Shown: positions 54,583-64,000 of the stretch, in pieces
Layout: the number at the start of each line of letters is the position of its first letter
Numbering within the stretch: the stretch's first letter is position 1
Translations under genes and position numbers: made by a program
From: Artemia franciscana
Taxonomy: Eukaryota > Arthropoda > Branchiopoda > Anostraca > Artemiidae
Direction: 5' to 3'
DNA: 64,000 bases
Assembly: GCF_032884065.1 (NCBI RefSeq)
Contig: NW_027066312.1
Location: 310,001-374,000, forward strand
The notes under the pieces: model-generated
What the model was told of the DNA's origin: nothing
The model's database searches: none
What the model saw: the letters and a program-made list of their open reading frames with translations, nothing else

Positions 54583-57195
54583 TTAGATGCAATTTCTTAA
54601 AGCTAATCTTGCTTGTTTAGCAGCCTGTCTCAAAGGCCTTTTCGTAGTTGGTTCAGTACTATTATAAATTGGTTTAGTAAAATATTTTGTTAGATCATTT
54701 TTAATTAAATTTGAGTATAAAGAATTTAGTGAGTATTCCCCCAAGTCCCTGTTCAAAGAAATATTTTTATTGATTTTGAGATTAATTTCAATTGATTCTC
54801 GAACCACCTGTTTTATTCCCAAATCATTACTAATGAGTGAAGAGTTTTCAAAAAGTATCATGTGGGACGGATTATTAAAAATATGCCAACCTAGAGCAGA
54901 ATCAAAGGAATTGTTGGAACCATTTGAAATTAAGGCCTTGTCTATGTCATTTTTATGCTGATGTAACCTTTTGTCTAGATTCTGATGGGTCCTGCCGACA
55001 TAGTATTTTCCGCAATCACAGGGTATTTGATAGACCCCTCTTTGGCGAGTAACTGGGGTCTTATCTTTACCCGAATTTAAGAAATTGATGATTTTAAAAT
55101 TATTAGTAAAAACTACGTACAGATTATTTTTTGTGCAAATATTTTTTAATTTTGTTGTAATCTTTGGGATATACGGAAGATAGACAATATTTGAGGGCTT
55201 ATCAATAGCCTCACATTGTGAAGTATCTTCTTCGATTTTACAAGAATGTCTTTTTATTCTACGGCTAATTATTTTATTTACAAAAGGAATGGGGTATCCA
55301 TTACCAAAAAGAATATCTCTGATAAAATTTATTTCTGCATTTATATATGAATGGGAGCAAATATTTAGGGCACGATCAATGAGGGAAATTACAACTGCTC
55401 TTTTAACTTGTGGGGGGTGATTTGAATTAAAGTGAAGATATCTATTGTTTTGTGTTGGCTTTCGATATATAGTAAAATCCAGTTCATCAGCTTTACGAAT
55501 AATTAATACATCTAAAAACGGTAGTTTATTTTCAATTTCAACTTCAAGGGTGAACTGCAAATTTCGGTCATAAGTGTTAAGATGATCTAAGAAGCCCCGA
55601 AGTTCAGCTTCCCCATAATTCCAAAGTGAAATTACGTCATCCATATAACGACCCCAATAGACATGTTTTAGAAAATAAGAATTCAATGCCCAATTCTCAA
55701 GATTCTCGACGTAAATATTTGCTAGTAGCCCGGATAAAGGTGCCCCCATGGGTAATCCATTTTTTTGTTGATAAAAAGAATCGCGAAATTGAAAATACAT
55801 AGAAAACTTATTACAAATTTTAACAAGAGTCATTAAAACTTCACAATCAATTCCTGTCGCTGAAGTCTCGATCAAGTGGTAATTTTCTTCTATTTTGTTT
55901 TTTAATAATTCCTCTGAAATAGTTACATCTATATTTGTGTACATGGAAACAATGTCGAAACTACTAACTATTGTGTTTTCTGAAATACTTGTGTTGCTAA
56001 GTTTTTTAATCAAATCTGCCGAGTTATGAATATAGGAATTTTGAGAATACAATAAAGGTTTGAAAGCTGCACAAAGCCATTTTCCAATATTGGCAGCGGG
56101 AGCTTTAGTACAAGCCACAATAGGTCTTAAGGGAATACCCTGTTTATGTATTTTTGGTAAACCGTAGAGTTTAGGACAGAAACTGCCACGGGGAAAAAAT
56201 TTATTGTATAGTTGTGGGGTGATTTTACCATTTTGTTTTAGCTGCTTTAATTCATTTATAATATTATTAGTGAACTGATCAGTAGGATCATGAGTTATTG
56301 TTTGATATGTAATTGTGTCATTTAAATGCGAGAAAATTTTGTTGTCATAGTCTGTTGTATTCATGACAACAAGTGAATTGCTTTTGTCTGCTTTAGTTAT
56401 TATAATAGAAGGATCTTTTCGGAGATTAGATAGTATTTTTATGTCATGCAGATTTTCCGGTGTGGAATTAGTAGGAGGCTTAAACTTTTTTTGGCTATTA
56501 TAGAGGATATTTATTAGACCTGATCTAACTTCATCCGGGTTAGAGACAGAAGGATAGTGTTTATGCAAAGCGGACTCTAGAGAGGAAACTATATCTGCCA
56601 CAGGAACCTGTTTCGGTAGAAAAGAAAATTTTGGACCCTTTTCTAGTGTTTCGATTTCCTGGGGTTCCAATGTTTTAGAAGAGAGGTTAACGATAGCAGG
56701 CCCAGGAGTGAATCTTGGAGAATAAATACGGTTTCTCATCGAAGATTCATTTCGTAAGCCCTCTAATTTTTTATAGAGGCGTTCCTTGGACAAGCGAAAA
56801 TCGTGGCTAAACAAATTCCTTTCTAATCTAACAACTTGAGCAAAATCAACGGTGGACAGGTTTTCCAGCAAAAAAGTTTCCAACGATTTTCTCTCTGAAG
56901 AAATAATATGTCGTTTCTGTTTTTTGTCCTTAATAATATGGACTAGGGTTTTTAACTGTAGTGTATGGGCAAATTGCGCTTCTTTTCGGGTATTTAAATG
57001 TAATTTATATCTTAAAGACTTGGGAATAAGGTTTTCCTTTCTACAGGATTCTAAAAATTTTTGTTGATTGATAATATTAGCATGTTTTTTACCTAGACTA
57101 ATAAAATAAAAGATATCATAGGTCAACTGCTCCCCATAAGCTAGACGAAAATAGCGACGAAGACCACACTGCCTTTCCATAACAAACAAATACAA
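54583..57195 (-). CDS. Penelope-like reverse transcriptase/GIY-YIG endonuclease, copy 2
   Basis: Same 870-residue protein as copy 1, 2901 bp further on and head-to-tail with it. Motifs and catalytic residues are identical (YMDD at 517-520, GVY at 720-722, YVG at 732-734). The only coding difference noticed is a silent base at 56185. Its ORF start overlaps the beginning of the partial third unit, so its leader is supplied by that unit. Confidence 0.95.
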   Translation of the reverse strand: MYLFVMERQCGLRRYFRLAYGEQLTYDIFYFISLGKKHANIINQQKFLESCRKENLIPKSLRYKLHLNTRKEAQFAHTLQLKTLVHIIKDKKQKRHIISSERKSLETFLLENLSTVDFAQVVRLERNLFSHDFRLSKERLYKKLEGLRNESSMRNRIYSPRFTPGPAIVNLSSKTLEPQEIETLEKGPKFSFLPKQVPVADIVSSLESALHKHYPSVSNPDEVRSGLINILYNSQKKFKPPTNSTPENLHDIKILSNLRKDPSIIITKADKSNSLVVMNTTDYDNKIFSHLNDTITYQTITHDPTDQFTNNIINELKQLKQNGKITPQLYNKFFPRGSFCPKLYGLPKIHKQGIPLRPIVACTKAPAANIGKWLCAAFKPLLYSQNSYIHNSADLIKKLSNTSISENTIVSSFDIVSMYTNIDVTISEELLKNKIEENYHLIETSATGIDCEVLMTLVKICNKFSMYFQFRDSFYQQKNGLPMGAPLSGLLANIYVENLENWALNSYFLKHVYWGRYMDDVISLWNYGEAELRGFLDHLNTYDRNLQFTLEVEIENKLPFLDVLIIRKADELDFTIYRKPTQNNRYLHFNSNHPPQVKRAVVISLIDRALNICSHSYINAEINFIRDILFGNGYPIPFVNKIISRRIKRHSCKIEEDTSQCEAIDKPSNIVYLPYIPKITTKLKNICTKNNLYVVFTNNFKIINFLNSGKDKTPVTRQRGVYQIPCDCGKYYVGRTHQNLDKRLHQHKNDIDKALISNGSNNSFDSALGWHIFNNPSHMILFENSSLISNDLGIKQVVRESIEINLKINKNISLNRDLGEYSLNSLYSNLIKNDLTKYFTKPIYNSTEPTTKRPLRQAAKQARLALRNCI

Positions 57196-57250
57196 CGTAG
57201 AAACAATAGGGAAAGTTTTTTCAAGACAATGGAAATTATTTATGTAGATA

Positions 57251-57281
57251 TTTCGGCCCTATGTCCAAGGGCCGTCTTCAG
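57251..57281 (-). ncRNA. Hammerhead-like core, unit 3
   Basis: Identical to the core at 54350-54380 and positioned 2901 bp from it. It lies just upstream of the copy 2 ORF. Confidence 0.5.
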
Positions 57282-57483
57282 CACAATACAATACTATATA
57301 TATATATAAAAGAACTTACATCAAATTGTGAGAATTAAAACTGAATATAAAAACACTTATTAAAACAATTTTTTTTTAAAAATATAGCCCTAGCATCCTT
57401 ACTTCAGCGAAGTTCAACCAGGACTGGCGAAAAGAATGAAATGAAGAAATATAAACTCATTCAAACTAAAGAGAATAAAATGA

Positions 57484-57742
57484 TTAGATGCAATTTCTTA
57501 AAGCTAATCTTGCTTGTTTAGCAGCCTGTCTCAAAGGCCTTTTCGTAGTTGGTTCAGTACTATTATAAATTGGTTTAGTAAAATATTTTGTTAGATCATT
57601 TTTAATTAAATTTGAGTATAAAGAATTTAGTGAGTATTCCCCCAAGTCCCTGTTCAAAGAAATATTTTTATTGATTTTGAGATTAATTTCAATTGATTCT
57701 CGAACCACCTGTTTTATTCCCAAATCATTACTAATGAGTGAA
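57484..57742 (-). pseudogene. PLE ORF 3' fragment, unit 3
   Basis: Codes for the last 86 residues of the PLE protein (SSLISNDLGIKQVVRESIEI to the stop), cut off at the inversion point. It contains the endonuclease C-terminus only. Confidence 0.9.
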
Positions 57743-57747
57743 GAAGA
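57740..57747. other. Inversion junction of the PLE array
   Basis: - strand unit sequence GTGAAGA joins, through an AG of unclear origin, to AAAACAAAATAG of the + strand unit. There is little or no homology, suggesting end joining or template switching rather than homologous recombination. Confidence 0.85.
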
Positions 57748-59065
57748 AAACAAAATAGAAGAAAATTACCACTTGATCGAGACTTCAGCGACAGGAATTG
57801 ATTGTGAAGTTTTAATGACTCTTGTTAAAATTTGTAATAAGTTTTCTATGTATTTTCAATTTCGCGATTCTTTTTATCAACAAAAAAATGGATTACCCAT
57901 GGGGGCACCTTTATCCGGGCTACTAGCAAATATTTACGTCGAGAATCTTGAGAATTGGGCATTGAATTCTTATTTTCTAAAACATGTCTATTGGGGTCGT
58001 TATATGGATGACGTAATTTCACTTTGGAATTATGGGGAAGCTGAACTTCGGGGCTTCTTAGATCATCTTAACACTTATGACCGAAATTTGCAGTTCACCC
58101 TTGAAGTTGAAATTGAAAATAAACTACCGTTTTTAGATGTATTAATTATTCGTAAAGCTGATGAACTGGATTTTACTATATATCGAAAGCCAACACAAAA
58201 CAATAGATATCTTCACTTTAATTCAAATCACCCCCCACAAGTTAAAAGAGCAGTTGTAATTTCCCTCATTGATCGTGCCCTAAATATTTGCTCCCATTCA
58301 TATATAAATGCAGAAATAAATTTTATCAGAGATATTCTTTTTGGTAATGGATACCCCATTCCTTTTGTAAATAAAATAATTAGCCGTAGAATAAAAAGAC
58401 ATTCTTGTAAAATCGAAGAAGATACTTCACAATGTGAGGCTATTGATAAGCCCTCAAATATTGTCTATCTTCCGTATATCCCAAAGATTACAACAAAATT
58501 AAAAAATATTTGCACAAAAAATAATCTGTACGTAGTTTTTACTAATAATTTTAAAATCATCAATTTCTTAAATTCGGGTAAAGATAAGACCCCAGTTACT
58601 CGCCAAAGAGGGGTCTATCAAATACCCTGTGATTGCGGAAAATACTATGTCGGCAGGACCCATCAGAATCTAGACAAAAGGTTACATCAGCATAAAAATG
58701 ACATAGACAAGGCCTTAATTTCAAATGGTTCCAACAATTCCTTTGATTCTGCTCTAGGTTGGCATATTTTTAATAATCCGTCCCACATGATACTTTTTGA
58801 AAACTCTTCACTCATTAGTAATGATTTGGGAATAAAACAGGTGGTTCGAGAATCAATTGAAATTAATCTCAAAATCAATAAAAATATTTCTTTGAACAGG
58901 GACTTGGGGGAATACTCACTAAATTCTTTATACTCAAATTTAATTAAAAATGATCTAACAAAATATTTTACTAAACCAATTTATAATAGTACTGAACCAA
59001 CTACGAAAAGGCCTTTGAGACAGGCTGCTAAACAAGCAAGATTAGCTTTAAGAAATTGCATCTAA
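57745..59065 (+). pseudogene. 5'-truncated PLE ORF, unit 4
   Basis: Encodes PLE residues from about 434 to 870 (NKIEENYHLIETSATG to the stop). It keeps motif B, YMDD and the full GIY-YIG domain but lacks the N-terminus and motif A. An ATG at 57671 upstream is in frame by chance and adds 25 antisense-derived residues. That chimera is not a natural gene start. Confidence 0.9.
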
Positions 59066-59267
59066 TCATTTTATTCTCTTTAGTTTGAATGAGTTTATAT
59101 TTCTTCATTTCATTCTTTTCGCCAGTCCTGGTTGAACTTCGCTGAAGTAAGGATGCTAGGGCTATATTTTAAAAAAAAAATTGTTTTAATAAGTGTTTTT
59201 ATATTCAGTTTTAATTCTCACAATTTGATGTAAGTTCTTTTATATATATATATAGTATTGTATTGTG

Positions 59268-59298
59268 CTGAAGACGGCCCTTGGACATAGGGCCGAAA
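59268..59298 (+). ncRNA. Hammerhead-like core, unit 4
   Basis: + strand CTGAAGA, extra C, GGCCCT helix, GAAA. Lies in the 288-bp segment between the truncated ORF and the full + strand ORF. Confidence 0.5.
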
Positions 59299-59353
59299 TA
59301 TCTACATAAATAATTTCCATTGTCTTGAAAAAACTTTCCCTATTGTTTCTACG

Positions 59354-61966
59354 TTGTATTTGTTTGTTATGGAAAGGCAGTGTGGTCTTCGTCGCTATTT
59401 TCGTCTAGCTTATGGGGAGCAGTTGACCTATGATATCTTTTATTTTATTAGTCTAGGTAAAAAACATGCTAATATTATCAATCAACAAAAATTTTTAGAA
59501 TCCTGTAGAAAGGAAAACCTTATTCCCAAGTCTTTAAGATATAAATTACATTTAAATACCCGAAAAGAAGCGCAATTTGCCCATACACTACAGTTAAAAA
59601 CCCTAGTCCATATTATTAAGGACAAAAAACAGAAACGACATATTATTTCTTCAGAGAGAAAATCGTTGGAAACTTTTTTGCTGGAAAACCTGTCCACCGT
59701 TGATTTTGCTCAAGTTGTTAGATTAGAAAGGAATTTGTTTAGCCACGATTTTCGCTTGTCCAAGGAACGCCTCTATAAAAAATTAGAGGGCTTACGAAAT
59801 GAATCTTCGATGAGAAACCGTATTTATTCTCCAAGATTCACTCCTGGGCCTGCTATCGTTAACCTCTCTTCTAAAACATTGGAACCCCAGGAAATCGAAA
59901 CACTAGAAAAGGGTCCAAAATTTTCTTTTCTACCGAAACAGGTTCCTGTGGCAGATATAGTTTCCTCTCTAGAGTCCGCTTTGCATAAACACTATCCTTC
60001 TGTCTCTAACCCGGATGAAGTTAGATCAGGTCTAATAAATATCCTCTATAATAGCCAAAAAAAGTTTAAGCCTCCTACTAATTCCACACCGGAAAATCTG
60101 CATGACATAAAAATACTATCTAATCTCCGAAAAGATCCTTCTATTATAATAACTAAAGCAGACAAAAGCAATTCACTTGTTGTCATGAATACAACAGACT
60201 ATGACAACAAAATTTTCTCGCATTTAAATGACACAATTACATATCAAACAATAACTCATGATCCTACTGATCAGTTCACTAATAATATTATAAATGAATT
60301 AAAGCAGCTAAAACAAAATGGTAAAATCACCCCACAACTATACAATAAATTTTTTCCCCGTGGTAGTTTCTGTCCTAAACTCTACGGTTTACCAAAAATA
60401 CATAAACAGGGTATTCCCTTAAGACCTATTGTGGCTTGTACTAAAGCTCCCGCTGCCAATATTGGAAAATGGCTTTGTGCAGCTTTCAAACCTTTATTGT
60501 ATTCTCAAAATTCCTATATTCATAACTCGGCAGATTTGATTAAAAAACTTAGCAACACAAGTATTTCAGAAAACACAATAGTTAGTAGTTTCGACATTGT
60601 TTCCATGTACACAAATATAGATGTAACTATTTCAGAGGAATTATTAAAAAACAAAATAGAAGAAAATTACCACTTGATCGAGACTTCAGCGACAGGAATT
60701 GATTGTGAAGTTTTAATGACTCTTGTTAAAATTTGTAATAAGTTTTCTATGTATTTTCAATTTCGCGATTCTTTTTATCAACAAAAAAATGGATTACCCA
60801 TGGGGGCACCTTTATCCGGGCTACTAGCAAATATTTACGTCGAGAATCTTGAGAATTGGGCATTGAATTCTTATTTTCTAAAACATGTCTATTGGGGTCG
60901 TTATATGGATGACGTAATTTCACTTTGGAATTATGGGGAAGCTGAACTTCGGGGCTTCTTAGATCATCTTAACACTTATGACCGAAATTTGCAGTTCACC
61001 CTTGAAGTTGAAATTGAAAATAAACTACCGTTTTTAGATGTATTAATTATTCGTAAAGCTGATGAACTGGATTTTACTATATATCGAAAGCCAACACAAA
61101 ACAATAGATATCTTCACTTTAATTCAAATCACCCCCCACAAGTTAAAAGAGCAGTTGTAATTTCCCTCATTGATCGTGCCCTAAATATTTGCTCCCATTC
61201 ATATATAAATGCAGAAATAAATTTTATCAGAGATATTCTTTTTGGTAATGGATACCCCATTCCTTTTGTAAATAAAATAATTAGCCGTAGAATAAAAAGA
61301 CATTCTTGTAAAATCGAAGAAGATACTTCACAATGTGAGGCTATTGATAAGCCCTCAAATATTGTCTATCTTCCGTATATCCCAAAGATTACAACAAAAT
61401 TAAAAAATATTTGCACAAAAAATAATCTGTACGTAGTTTTTACTAATAATTTTAAAATCATCAATTTCTTAAATTCGGGTAAAGATAAGACCCCAGTTAC
61501 TCGCCAAAGAGGGGTCTATCAAATACCCTGTGATTGCGGAAAATACTATGTCGGCAGGACCCATCAGAATCTAGACAAAAGGTTACATCAGCATAAAAAT
61601 GACATAGACAAGGCCTTAATTTCAAATGGTTCCAACAATTCCTTTGATTCTGCTCTAGGTTGGCATATTTTTAATAATCCGTCCCACATGATACTTTTTG
61701 AAAACTCTTCACTCATTAGTAATGATTTGGGAATAAAACAGGTGGTTCGAGAATCAATTGAAATTAATCTCAAAATCAATAAAAATATTTCTTTGAACAG
61801 GGACTTGGGGGAATACTCACTAAATTCTTTATACTCAAATTTAATTAAAAATGATCTAACAAAATATTTTACTAAACCAATTTATAATAGTACTGAACCA
61901 ACTACGAAAAGGCCTTTGAGACAGGCTGCTAAACAAGCAAGATTAGCTTTAAGAAATTGCATCTAA
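59354..61966 (+). CDS. Penelope-like reverse transcriptase/GIY-YIG endonuclease, copy 5
   Basis: Third intact 870-residue ORF, sense with respect to HERC4. Protein identical to copies 1 and 2. Codon positions used for motif numbering: Asp414 of motif A at 60593, YMDD from 60902, GVY from 61511, Glu800 near 61751. It is preceded by a complete inter-ORF segment from unit 4. Being in the sense orientation inside an intron, it could be present in HERC4 pre-mRNA. Confidence 0.95.
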   Translation: MYLFVMERQCGLRRYFRLAYGEQLTYDIFYFISLGKKHANIINQQKFLESCRKENLIPKSLRYKLHLNTRKEAQFAHTLQLKTLVHIIKDKKQKRHIISSERKSLETFLLENLSTVDFAQVVRLERNLFSHDFRLSKERLYKKLEGLRNESSMRNRIYSPRFTPGPAIVNLSSKTLEPQEIETLEKGPKFSFLPKQVPVADIVSSLESALHKHYPSVSNPDEVRSGLINILYNSQKKFKPPTNSTPENLHDIKILSNLRKDPSIIITKADKSNSLVVMNTTDYDNKIFSHLNDTITYQTITHDPTDQFTNNIINELKQLKQNGKITPQLYNKFFPRGSFCPKLYGLPKIHKQGIPLRPIVACTKAPAANIGKWLCAAFKPLLYSQNSYIHNSADLIKKLSNTSISENTIVSSFDIVSMYTNIDVTISEELLKNKIEENYHLIETSATGIDCEVLMTLVKICNKFSMYFQFRDSFYQQKNGLPMGAPLSGLLANIYVENLENWALNSYFLKHVYWGRYMDDVISLWNYGEAELRGFLDHLNTYDRNLQFTLEVEIENKLPFLDVLIIRKADELDFTIYRKPTQNNRYLHFNSNHPPQVKRAVVISLIDRALNICSHSYINAEINFIRDILFGNGYPIPFVNKIISRRIKRHSCKIEEDTSQCEAIDKPSNIVYLPYIPKITTKLKNICTKNNLYVVFTNNFKIINFLNSGKDKTPVTRQRGVYQIPCDCGKYYVGRTHQNLDKRLHQHKNDIDKALISNGSNNSFDSALGWHIFNNPSHMILFENSSLISNDLGIKQVVRESIEINLKINKNISLNRDLGEYSLNSLYSNLIKNDLTKYFTKPIYNSTEPTTKRPLRQAAKQARLALRNCI

Positions 61967-62168
61967 TCATTTTATTCTCTTTAGTTTGAATGAGTTTATA
62001 TTTCTTCATTTCATTCTTTTCGCCAGTCCTGGTTGAACTTCGCTGAAGTAAGGATGCTAGGGCTATATTTAAAAAAAAAAATTGTTTTAATAAGTGTTTT
62101 TATATTCAGTTTTAATTCTCACAATTTGATGTAAGTTCTTTTATATATATATATAGTATTGTATTGTG

Positions 62169-62199
62169 CTGAAGACGGCCCTTGGACATAGGGCCGAAA
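62169..62199 (+). ncRNA. Hammerhead-like core, unit 5
   Basis: Same intact core as units 2-4, 65 bp from the right end of the array. Confidence 0.5.
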
Positions 62200-62263
62200 T
62201 ATCTACATAAATAATTTCCATTGTCTTGAAAAAACTTTCCCTATTGTTTCTACGTTGTATTTG

Positions 62264-62277
62264 TTTACACCTGGGTA
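62264..62277 (+). repeat. PLE array target-site duplication, right
   Basis: TTTACACCTGGGTA, matching 51332-51345. Confidence 0.85.
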
Positions 62278-62418
62278 CTACAATGTGTAGAAGAAAACTG
62301 CGTGCAAAAGGTTTTTGGAGCAACAGCTTAGTTTTGTCTCTCCACCATTGATTAAACCTTTTTGTTTTTCACCCTTCATAACTTTAAAGTGGTGTGTCCC
62401 AAGAAGAATCTTTCTCTC

Positions 62419-62421
<3 letters not shown>

Positions 62422-62494
<73 letters not shown>
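62422..62494. repeat. Poly(A) tract, 73 nt
   Basis: Uninterrupted A-run following CTTTCTCTCTCT, giving a pyrimidine tract then A-run on the + strand. Could be a retroposon tail or slippage. Confidence 0.95.
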
Positions 62495-62496
<2 letters not shown>

Positions 62497-63996
62497 ATCA
62501 GCCGCTCATTAAAGACGGCCCTGAAATAGAAATTTAAGTTGCCTCTGTTTAAAACTTTATTTTAGTTTCCCTGAATTCCGTTCACTGTTGTTACTTTTGA
62601 AAATGCACCATGTATACAAATACTGCCATTTTACATTACGCCAAAAGATAGTAAATAATCCACTCCACATTCGTGGTTAAAAAGTGCAAGTTAAGGCTGC
62701 ATTGCTTTGTCCCAATATATAACGCTTATTTTCTGATTCTGATTTAGAAAAATCTAATCTTGTGTCCATCACTACGTTTACCCCTGAAATAATAATTGTG
62801 AAAAATGTTAACATCGGTAAAACTATCTTATATCATTTAATTCGCTCTGATAGCGACTGCCTATTCTATGGAACTTTGAAGTCTTTAAGTACATCAATCA
62901 TAAAGATTCAACGATTGAAATTTTTTAAGCGAAGTCTCCTTTTCTGTAGACACCTGGTTATAGAATTTCCAGCAATCTGGACACTGATTTGAGAGGATGT
63001 ATTTTCAAAGGCTGAATGCGTTCTCGTCTAAGAATCAGTCCCCTTCGCCTCAGAAAATTAGACCCATAAGTTCGTGGCGGATCTGAGGCTTTCGATATAA
63101 AAGAATTGCGTCTATGAAAATCGTCGTTCTTGTGTCTTATTAGCCCGATAGGTGTTTGACCCAATATTTCAAACCGATTAGTGAAAAATACTTGTCTACT
63201 TTTCTGCTAAAAACTTTATAGTGGAGAGCGGCACTGGAGAGGCCAGGTGTCGCAGGAACTAGAAATTTTTGTTTGAGTAAAATTAAAAAAATACATACCA
63301 CACTCCTTTCTTTCTATTAAAAAGTTTGGGTTATTTAATTTTCATCAAATAACAAATCTTTAACTTCATAATTTATGTTGTGAGAGTTTTGCGATTTCTG
63401 TGTCCGTGTTACTCGTTGCATAGATCTATTTAGAAAGGCTTCACTAGGTCTAAAATAAATCACCGGCATGTAGACAAAAATCACTGAAAGAGCGATAAAA
63501 CTGTAAATTTGCCTCCTTTCTTTCTTTAACTGGTAGAAAGGTTATAGTTTTTGATTATATAGGCTTTTAGAACAAGCCTGAAAAGTTTTTCCTAAGGATA
63601 TAGGAGGGATATGTGCTTCCTTCCTGAAGAGGCTTATTCCTATATGGGAAAATAAAATTGCTATCAACTTAGGACTTAACACATGTACAGATCCCAGCAT
63701 CTGCGTCAGGCTCTGCTGGTGACAGACGAACTCTATGGTCCAGATCGAGATCCCTTAGATCTGATAGATCAAGTTAGGCATTATACGGTGCCCTAAGCGT
63801 AATATTATCTTCTGTAGCGATGTATGCCTGTTTTCGTGCACGGCCTCTCCAGGACTAAAACACCATCACTAATTCAATTCTAACTTTTATGTGCCATTTT
63901 TTTTTTGAATTTTAGCACTAGTTCTTGATCATAAGCAGCACAATAGCACTGCCTAAGTAAAGAGCAGTTTGGATTCACTGTATTCTTTTTTTTCCT
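62495..63996. other. Intronic stretch without recognised feature
   Basis: Remainder of intron 3. Short frames at 62762-63164 have no motif. The block CGGCACTGGAGAGGCC near 63230 and GCACGGCCTCTCCAGGAC near 63838 form a weak inverted pair about 600 bp apart. Confidence 0.4.
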
Positions 63997-63998
63997 AG

Positions 63999-64000
63999 GG
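63999..64000 (+). CDS. Herc4: HERC4-like gene, probable start of exon 4
   Basis: The window ends just after a strong acceptor (TATTCTTTTTTTTCCTAG, AG at 63997-63998). The next bases, GG, complete the split codon G/GG (Gly) left open by exon 3, restoring the expected Q-L-G. Only two bases are visible. Confidence 0.55.

Larger units (their letters stand above)
51346..62263. mobile_element. Penelope-like element array, inverted tandem, 10.9 kb
   Basis: The tandem unit is 2901 bp. - strand units: 51346-54246 and 54247-57147 (full), 57148-57742 (partial, 3' part only). + strand units: 57743-59401 (lacking the first half of the ORF) and 59402-62263 (full ORF; the last ~40 bp of the unit missing). 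The inversion point is at about 57740-57745, with a 2-nt AG of unclear origin between GTGAAGA and AAAACAAAATAG. From there outwards the two sides match as inverted repeats for about 3.4 kb after a 1.06-kb spacer. Copies differ at only a few bases (for example a silent A/G at 53284/56185, C/A at 51474, and the length of an A-run near 59170). Tandem and inverted arrangements are known for Penelope elements. One shared duplication implies insertion of the complex structure as a single event. Confidence 0.93.
51209..63998 (+). other. Intron 3 of the HERC4-like gene
   Basis: About 12.8 kb from GTAAGT to a candidate acceptor (T-rich tract, then CCTAG) at 63998. Some 10.9 kb of it is the Penelope-like array, so the pre-insertion intron was only about 1.9 kb. 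Confidence 0.7.

Noticed and set aside
57671-57744. A 464-codon + strand ORF starting at 57671
   Set aside because: Its first 25 codons are the antisense of the PLE endonuclease end. The frame is continuous only by chance across the inversion junction.
62315-62497. 60-codon frame ending in poly-Lys
   Set aside because: Runs into the 73-nt poly(A) tract with no recognisable protein sequence.
1-64000. CRISPR arrays, phage genes or bacterial defence operons
   Set aside because: The spliced HERC4 exons, LINEs, hAT, piggyBac and Penelope elements show a eukaryotic genome. None of the tandem repeats has CRISPR repeat/spacer geometry.

Overview
This is an AT-rich, intron-containing, transposon-dominated piece of an invertebrate nuclear genome. 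There are no operons, ribosome-binding sites or prokaryotic genes. The repeat mix and an arthropod-like HERC4 homologue suggest an arthropod. A branchiopod crustacean such as a brine shrimp is my guess from memory of the dispersed repeats, and it is not proven by the sequence.

The only host gene I can support is the 5' part of a HERC4-type E3 ubiquitin ligase on the + strand. Its first coding exon is at 41486-41618 (ATG at 41504), followed by exons at 46328-46438 and 51086-51208. A probable fourth exon starts at 63999, at the window edge. All junctions are GT-AG and all are phase 1, so the RCC1-repeat reading frame joins cleanly. Everything from 41.6 to 64 kb is therefore intronic DNA of this gene plus what has inserted into it.

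The most striking object is a 10.9-kb Penelope-like element (PLE) array at about 51346-62263 in intron 3. It has two full tandem copies and one partial copy on the - strand, joined head-to-head to one partial and one full copy on the + strand. A 14-bp target-site duplication bounds the whole array. Three copies keep an intact 870-codon reverse transcriptase/GIY-YIG ORF with identical proteins, so the insertion is very young. Each unit carries a hammerhead-ribozyme-like core downstream of the ORF. Small palindromes at 40459-40709 and 15.5-16.0 kb look like end remnants of a related PLE subfamily.

Layout: 1-4 kb, two decayed LINE 3' ends and a satellite array. 4.7-6.4 kb, a minisatellite and a copy of a dispersed hairpin-bearing family (called family P here). 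7.4-9.6 kb, another dispersed family and trinucleotide-rich tandem repeats. 9.7-13.3 kb, several family P copies. 14.5-20.8 kb, further dispersed and tandem repeats. 21.6-23.9 kb, a dead piggyBac transposon. 24.4-26.9 kb, no recognised feature. 26.9-28.2 kb, two adjacent foldback elements. 28.7-30.3 kb, a CR1/Jockey-like LINE (-). 31.6-34.4 kb, an RTE-like LINE (+). 37.8-41.0 kb, a large composite of family P. 41.5-64 kb, the HERC4-like gene, whose introns hold family P copies, a roughly 280-bp G-rich tandem array, a segmental duplication interrupted by a hAT element with a perfect 8-bp duplication, and the PLE array.

Apart from HERC4 and the PLE ORFs, every coding trace is a broken transposon gene. 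Boundaries of diverged repeats were set by eye and are approximate.
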